A model generated the notes under the pieces. That model worked only from the letters and a program-made list of their open reading frames with translations, was not told the origin of the DNA and ran no database searches. From the NCBI RefSeq assembly GCF_030209175.1, contig NZ_JARVSM010000001.1, forward strand, positions 1,178,001 to 1,242,000: 64,000 bases of DNA, read 5' to 3'. Within the stretch, counting starts at the first letter, position 1. Each line of letters starts with the position of its first letter. The DNA comes from Pseudomonas sp. efr-133-TYG-5. GTDB lineage: Bacteria; Pseudomonadota; Gammaproteobacteria; Pseudomonadales; Pseudomonadaceae. Below are positions 59,627 to 64,000 of the stretch, piece after piece. The position numbers and the translations under genes were made by a program.

Positions 59627-61018
59627 TCAGGCTTTGTCGGCCTTGCCCGCCGCCGCCGCGAATTTGGCCAGGCGCACGTCCAGTGGCCGAGGCCGGCGCC
59701 CGTGGTCTTCGGCGCGTTCCTTGCGGCGAATGGCATTGCGCACCAGCAACGAGCCGAGATAGCGCATCGGCTCGGGCGGGAAATACCCCAGCGGGCCGTT
59801 GACCAGGGGTGAACGGGTCCACGGGTTGTCGAGCCCCTGCACCAGTGACGCCAGAATCTGTCCGCCCATGTGACACGGGCCGACGCCGCTGCCGGAGTAG
59901 CCGAAGCCGTAGAACACGTTGCCGCTGGCACTCATCTGGCCGAAAAACGGCAGGCCGGTGACCGAACGATCCGACGGGCCGTTCCACGTTGCGTCGACCT
60001 TGACGTCGGCGAACGCCGGAAAGAAATCCGCCAGGCTGCGCTTGAGCAACCCGGCATACGGTGACGGCTGATCGAACACTGGCAGCATGCGCCCACCGTA
60101 GGCGAAGGTGTTGCCGCCCTTGCCGAGCATGATCCGGCCGTCCGCGGTGTTGTGGTAGTAGTGCACGAAGATCCGAGAATCGAGCACGGTCACACCACTG
60201 GTCAGACCGATGGCCTGCAACAGATCGGGGCGCGGCTCGGTGATCAGCATGTCGCTGGAAACGATCGCCACGCTGCGTTCGAACTGCGGGAACGCCCGGG
60301 CCATCCAGGCGTTCATCGCCAGCACCACGCGGTCGGCGACCACACAGCCCGCAGCGGTGTGAATGCGCGCCGGGCGGCCTTCCTCAAGGCCGGTCATCGC
60401 CGTGTTTTCATGGATGGTCACCCCCAGTTGCAGCGCCACCCGACGCAAACCGCGCACCAGTTTGCCCGGTTGCACGCTGGCGGCGGCCGGGGAAAACCAG
60501 CCTTCCAGGTGCCTGGTGGAACCGGCCATGCGCTGCACGTCGGCGAGCGGCCGTTGCGTGAACGAGTTGATGCCGTGCCGCTCCAGCGCGGCGATCACCG
60601 CGTCGGTCGAGCCGACCTGGGCGCGGTTGGTCGCGGTGTACAAGGTGCCGTCGAGGCGGTAGTCGGCGTCCACGCCGTACTGTTCGCAGAACGCGCCGAT
60701 GGCGTGGATGCTGCGTTCCGATTCCTTGACCAGGCGCACCGCCTCCGCCACGCCGAACAAACGTTCCAGAGTGAAATACTTGGCCGACCACGACAGCGCG
60801 CAACCGCCGTTGCGGCCACTGGCGCCGGCACCGCAGATGTCGGCCTCGACCAGGCGCACATCGAGTTGCGGGTTCTGCTGCTTGAGCATGATCGCCGTCC
60901 ACAGCCCGGTGTAGCCACCGCCGACGATACACACGTCGGCGCGTACTTCGCCGTGCAGCGTCGGACAGGGTTCGCACGCGTCGGCCAGCAAGGCCTGCTC
61001 GAGCCAGAAAGGTCTCAT
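59627..61018 (-). CDS. FAD-dependent amine/amino-acid oxidoreductase (DAO family)
   Basis: Flavoprotein of 463 residues with the dinucleotide-binding motif VCIVGGGYTGLWTAIMLKQ (about 29-47), GAGASGRNGGCALSW, and the C-terminal FAD contact GNVFYGFGYSGSGVGPCHMGGQILA. It resembles DadA/PuuB-type amine oxidases, and such enzymes also act on aminophosphonates. It lies 71 bases after the transporter gene on the same strand, so it probably oxidises the imported compound. The substrate is unknown. Confidence 0.85.
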   Translation of the reverse strand: MRPFWLEQALLADACEPCPTLHGEVRADVCIVGGGYTGLWTAIMLKQQNPQLDVRLVEADICGAGASGRNGGCALSWSAKYFTLERLFGVAEAVRLVKESERSIHAIGAFCEQYGVDADYRLDGTLYTATNRAQVGSTDAVIAALERHGINSFTQRPLADVQRMAGSTRHLEGWFSPAAASVQPGKLVRGLRRVALQLGVTIHENTAMTGLEEGRPARIHTAAGCVVADRVVLAMNAWMARAFPQFERSVAIVSSDMLITEPRPDLLQAIGLTSGVTVLDSRIFVHYYHNTADGRIMLGKGGNTFAYGGRMLPVFDQPSPYAGLLKRSLADFFPAFADVKVDATWNGPSDRSVTGLPFFGQMSASGNVFYGFGYSGSGVGPCHMGGQILASLVQGLDNPWTRSPLVNGPLGYFPPEPMRYLGSLLVRNAIRRKERAEDHGRRPRPLDVRLAKFAAAAGKADKA

Positions 61019-61089
61019 GGGATTCTCCCGTCAGTTGCCCACGACACAGCCTGCCGCGAACGCCGCAGCAGGCCGCGAGGCAAGGTTGT

Positions 61090-62415
61090 TCAGTTACGCA
61101 GGGGTTTGATCGTCAGGGCGTGATTGGGCACTGCGGCACGGAGCTCCATGACCCCGACCGGGCGACTGTTCCAGTGGGGAATCAGCACCAGCGCCGAGAA
61201 CATTGCGCACCCGGCGAAGACGATGAACACCGTCACCGAGTCGAAATAGCCCGGCAGCAGACCACCGAGCACCGCACCGACCGAACCGCAGCCGTTGACG
61301 AAGCCGGCCGCAGTGGCGCCGGCCTTGGCCTTGCCGAAGTCGATCGCCGCCGCGCCGCTGATCATCGAATCCGGGCCGTACAGGGTCAGGCCCATGACAA
61401 ACAGCAGCGCCACCACCAGCGCCACACTGCCGGTATGCAAGGCACCCATGAACAGCGCCAGGGTCACGGTCAGCGCCAGCAGACTCAGCACGCAGGCAGG
61501 CATGCGGCGCGCGCCGAACAGTTTGTCCGAGGCCATGCCGATCATGATCGGCCCGAGCAGCCCGGCCAGTTCGAACGACGTGGGAATGATCGCCGCGCCC
61601 ACCTTGCCGACGGTGGGCATCTGCTCGAAAACGATCACCGGGCCCCACAACAGAATCGCGTAGCGCGCCGGTTTCAACAGGAAGTAAGCCAGACCGAGCA
61701 CCAGCACTGTGCGGTTGCGCAGGATTTCCTTCAACGGCTCCCACACGCTGAGCTGGCTGTTGGCTGCGGTTTCCTCGGCGCTCAGCTGCGGTTCCGCTTC
61801 CACCGCCGGCAGGCCGACGTCTTCCGGCTTGTTGCGCTGGAAGATAAAGAACAGCAACGCCACCACCGCGACCACCGCCGCGCTGGAAATGAATGCAGCG
61901 TGCCAGCTGCCGATCAGCGTATACGCCCACCAACCGGCAAATGGCGACGCCACCAGACCGCCGAATGCATAACAGGAACTCCACAAACCGAGCACCCGCC
62001 CACGCTGCTGGGCGGGGAAGAAGCTGCCGAGGTTCTTGCACAACCCCGACCAGCCGGTGGACTGCGCCAGGCCCTGGACCAGCATGCAGGTGGCGAAGAT
62101 CGGCAGCGTGGCGAAACTGCCCATCACCAGCGCCGCCGCGGCGGAAATCAGCAGGCCGCCGAGCACCACCACCCGCGGGCCGAAGCGGTCGGCGAGCATG
62201 CCCCAGGTGAACTGGCCGATGGCATACGCCGCCAGGTAGATCGCATCGAGGTTGGCCATGGCCATTTTGTCGAGCATGAAGGTCGGGTCTTCGGCGATGC
62301 CCAGTTTGGCCACCGAAAAAGCTTTGCGGGTGAAATAGAACGCGGCGTAAGCGAGCCAGGTGACAGCGAAGATCTGCACGCGCCAACGCGCGATGGTGCC
62401 GATGTGCTTGTTCAT
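61090..62415 (-). CDS. OPA-family (GlpT/UhpT-like) organophosphate MFS transporter
   Basis: MFS protein of 441 residues with twelve helices of the organophosphate:phosphate antiporter type. Features are the N-terminal RWRVQIFAVTWLAYAAFYFTRKAFS (basic residues facing the substrate), ADRFGPRVVVLGGLL (motif A), and the LYGPDSMISGAAAIDFGKAKAGATAAG loop that is characteristic of GlpT/UhpT relatives. Known substrates of the family are phosphorylated or phosphonate compounds. Start MNKHIG at 62415 follows GAGGT. It precedes the FAD oxidoreductase gene and is divergent from a LysR regulator. Confidence 0.86.
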   Translation of the reverse strand: MNKHIGTIARWRVQIFAVTWLAYAAFYFTRKAFSVAKLGIAEDPTFMLDKMAMANLDAIYLAAYAIGQFTWGMLADRFGPRVVVLGGLLISAAAALVMGSFATLPIFATCMLVQGLAQSTGWSGLCKNLGSFFPAQQRGRVLGLWSSCYAFGGLVASPFAGWWAYTLIGSWHAAFISSAAVVAVVALLFFIFQRNKPEDVGLPAVEAEPQLSAEETAANSQLSVWEPLKEILRNRTVLVLGLAYFLLKPARYAILLWGPVIVFEQMPTVGKVGAAIIPTSFELAGLLGPIMIGMASDKLFGARRMPACVLSLLALTVTLALFMGALHTGSVALVVALLFVMGLTLYGPDSMISGAAAIDFGKAKAGATAAGFVNGCGSVGAVLGGLLPGYFDSVTVFIVFAGCAMFSALVLIPHWNSRPVGVMELRAAVPNHALTIKPLRN

Positions 62416-62629
62416 TGTGGTTCTGACCTCAGGGTGTGAGTGTGCCGGCAGAATCGGTAAGTAAACGCCTGTGTTTTTTATTGTTGAGCACTGCGATATC
62501 ACCCCGTCCCTACGGCGATACCGGTCAGATGAGTCCTGCTGTTGCACGCACAGGCTCATCGCCAGTGTGGAGCCCCGAACGGGCGCTCAGCGCTGGCGTG
62601 AGCCGATCAAAGCAATTACTGTTTAATAA

Positions 62630-62644
62630 ATAAAATCGATTTAT
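62630..62644. promoter_or_regulatory. Candidate LysR binding site (T-N11-A)
   Basis: ATAAAATCGATTTAT, an interrupted palindrome of the LTTR type, 40 bases before the LysR start and in the divergent promoter region with the transporter gene. Confidence 0.5.
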
Positions 62645-62684
62645 CGTATTTCACACATAAGCCCAGCTTGTTACTGGAGTCAGC

Positions 62685-63557
62685 ATGTCGGTCTCCCACT
62701 CCCAGCTCAAAGCCTTCCACGCGGTGGCCGTGCATGGAAGCTTCACCAAAGCCGCCGAGCGTCTTTATCTGACGCAACCGGCGATTTCCGACCAGGTGCG
62801 CAAACTCGAGGAGCGTTTTGGCGTGTTGCTGTTTCATCGCAACAAGCGTTCGGTACGCCTGACGGATCTCGGCGAGCGCCTGCTGGCGATCACTCAGCGC
62901 CTGTTCGTGATCGAAGCCGAGGCCCAGGAGTTGTTGCAGGAATCCCAGGCCTTGCAGACCGGCAGCCTGATCCTGGCGGTGGACGCGCCGGTACACGTGC
63001 TGCCGCAGATCGCGCGTTTCTGCGAGCGCTACCCGGGGATCAGCGTGAAGATCGAAACCGGCAACACCGATGAATCGCTGTTTCGCCTGTTCAACTACCA
63101 GGCCGATCTGGCGCTGCTCGGCCGCGATGTCAGTGATGAACGTCTGTTGTGCGTGCCGCTGCGCAACGATCCGATGGTGGCGTTCGTTTCGCGCCATCAC
63201 CCGTGGGCCGAACGCGCGTCGATCTGCCTGGCCGACCTCGACGACACGCCGCTGGTGCTGCGCGAGCATGGTTCGGTGACCCGCCAGACCCTCGAGGAAG
63301 AAATGGACCGCGCCGGTCTGCGCATCCGCCCGGCGATCCAGGTCGAAGGCCGCGAAGCGGCGCGCGAGGCGGTGGTGGTGGGGATCGGCGTGGGGGTGGT
63401 GTCGGCGGCGGAATTCGGCGCGGACTCGCGGGTCTGCGCGTTGCCGATTACCGATTGCACCCGGCGCTTGACCGAGACATTGGTGTGTCTGCGTGAACAG
63501 AGTTCGCGGCGGGTGGTGGCGACGTTCCTCGAGATGGTGCGCGAAAGCCTCCTGTAG
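62685..63557 (+). CDS. LysR-family regulator
   Basis: LysR regulator of 290 residues. The helix-turn-helix is FHAVAVHGSFTKAAERLYLTQPAISDQVRKLEERFG (about 11-46) and the effector domain follows, with LDTGSLILAVDAPVHVLPQIARF-like CysB-type start and VVVGIGVGVVSAAEFG near the C-terminus. It probably controls the divergent transporter-oxidoreductase operon in response to its substrate. GGAG is six bases before the ATG. Confidence 0.93.
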   Translation: MSVSHSQLKAFHAVAVHGSFTKAAERLYLTQPAISDQVRKLEERFGVLLFHRNKRSVRLTDLGERLLAITQRLFVIEAEAQELLQESQALQTGSLILAVDAPVHVLPQIARFCERYPGISVKIETGNTDESLFRLFNYQADLALLGRDVSDERLLCVPLRNDPMVAFVSRHHPWAERASICLADLDDTPLVLREHGSVTRQTLEEEMDRAGLRIRPAIQVEGREAAREAVVVGIGVGVVSAAEFGADSRVCALPITDCTRRLTETLVCLREQSSRRVVATFLEMVRESLL

Positions 63558-63571
63558 GCAGGCCTGCCCCC

Positions 63572-63597
63572 TTCGCGAGCAGGCTCGCTCCCACAGT
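63572..63597. repeat. Single REP element
   Basis: TTCGCGAGCAGGCTCGCTCC followed by CACAG: one REP unit just after the LysR gene, leading into the tandem array. Confidence 0.75.
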
Positions 63598-63900
63598 TGA
63601 AAGACATTCCAATCTGAGAGCCAACCTGCACCCACAGTTGAAAGGCATTCCAATCTAGGAGCCAACCTGCACCCACAGTTGAAAGGGCATTCCAATCTAG
63701 GACTCAGCCTGCACCCACAGTTGAAAGGCATTCCAATCTAGGAGCCAACCTGCACCCACAGTTGAAAGGGTATTCCAATCTAGGACCCAGCCTGCACCCA
63801 CAGTTGAAAGGCATTCTAATCGGGTACCCAGCCTGTCCCCCAAAGTTGAAGGCATGCCGATCTGGGACCCACCCTGCTCCCACAGCAGAGAGGCATTCCA
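63592..63900. repeat. Tandem array of about eight 41-42 bp REP-derived repeats
   Basis: The segment CACAGTTGAAAGGCATTCC or a close variant begins at 63592, 63633, 63674, 63716, 63757, 63799 and 63841 (CAAAGTTG), with a divergent eighth unit at 63881. The rest of each unit (AATCTAGGAGCCAACCTGCA or variant) looks like an eroded REP (TGGGAGCGAGCCTGC). Copies become more divergent towards the right. No gene is seen in 63558-63942; short open frames here merely translate the repeat. Confidence 0.88.
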
Positions 63901-63923
63901 TGTGGGAGCGAGCCTGCTCGCGA
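63899..63923. repeat. Single REP element closing the array
   Basis: TGTGGGAGCGAGCCTGCTCG follows directly on the last tandem unit. Confidence 0.78.
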
Positions 63924-63942
63924 ATAGCCTTGACTCGCAGTA

Positions 63943-64000
63943 TCAGGCCGGCGCGAGACCGAAAAACGCCTGAATCAATCGCAACTCCCGCCGCCGCTCC
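63943..64000 (-). CDS. 3' end of an unidentified gene
   Basis: Reading on the minus strand, an open frame enters from the right edge and ends ERRRELRLIQAFFGLAPA followed by TGA. It is too short to assign. It is taken as a gene because the repeat region stops just beyond the stop codon and codon use fits the neighbourhood. Confidence 0.4.
   Translation of the reverse strand, partial: ERRRELRLIQAFFGLAPA

Noticed and set aside
63592..63900. Possible CRISPR array
   Set aside because: The whole 41-42 bp unit is repeated, with no unique spacers, and no cas gene is near; the unit resembles REP sequence.
63448..63901. Minus-strand open frames encoding repeated Cys-rich peptides
   Set aside because: They merely translate the 42-base repeat units; units of 41 bases break the frame and no ribosome site is present.

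Overview
The window is chromosomal DNA from a Pseudomonas of the fluorescens group. The evidence is the high GC content, the lpxH-ppiB-glnS-cysS block, the REPIN elements built on GTGGGAGCGAGCCTGCTCGCGAA, a PrrF-type sRNA, a CrcY-type sRNA beside the HMG-CoA lyase gene, and a leucine/isovalerate (liu) catabolism locus. No phage, insertion sequence, rRNA, tRNA or CRISPR array was seen.

Region 1 (1-8.5 kb): the end of a PIN-domain toxin gene, then a minus-strand polyol (probably glycerol) ABC transporter operon in the order glpS-glpT-glpP-glpQ-DUF2160-glpV. A divergent gene encodes a sigma-54 enhancer-binding protein. Between them lie a -24/-12 promoter reading into glpS and an upstream array of TGAACA hexamers, so the pair looks like a self-contained sigma-54 regulatory unit. 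Region 2 (8.7-13.3 kb): housekeeping cysS-glnS (minus) and ppiB-lpxH (plus). Region 3 (13.4-18.4 kb): a tripartite EmrAB-type efflux operon (marR, outer membrane factor, emrA, then after a REPIN the emrB-like gene) with two tandem palindromic operators over its promoter. Region 4 (18.5-28.6 kb): an HdeD-like membrane protein fused to a papain-like domain, tamA-tamB, a GNAT acetyltransferase, xthA, and a PstS-OmpA fusion behind a good Pho box.

Region 5 (28.7-40.8 kb): acyl-CoA and leucine catabolism. It has an ACAD11-like acyl-CoA dehydrogenase with a divergent LysR gene, then liuR-liuE, the crcY sRNA with its own sigma-54 promoter, an acyl-CoA synthetase, and liuABCD. Palindromic LiuR-type boxes occur before liuR and, twice, in the liuA/synthetase intergenic region. 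Region 6 (40.8-47.9 kb): a lambda-CI-like repressor that has lost its self-cleavage residues, divergent from a DUF6124 protein; prrF with a Fur-type promoter; an M14 carboxypeptidase; an MFS exporter; and an ECF sigma/anti-sigma pair divergent from a catalase-like peroxidase and a cytochrome b561. The last two units carry identical, mirrored ECF-type promoters.

Region 7 (47.9-54.4 kb): a Csu-type chaperone-usher pilus operon with four pilins, chaperone, usher and tip adhesin. Region 8 (54.7-64 kb): an AFG1/ZapE-like ATPase, a leucine-rich-repeat protein kinase, a YebC/PmpR protein, a short orphan VgrG, an FAD oxidoreductase plus an OPA-type transporter with a divergent LysR gene, a tandem array of about eight 41-42 bp REP-derived repeats, and the last 18 codons of a gene that leaves the window.

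Taken together, most interest lies in regulation: two sigma-54 promoters, one ECF unit, candidate PhoB, Fur, MarR and LiuR sites, and two regulatory RNAs can be read directly. Identification of families rests on recognised motifs and gene order; no database search was possible.
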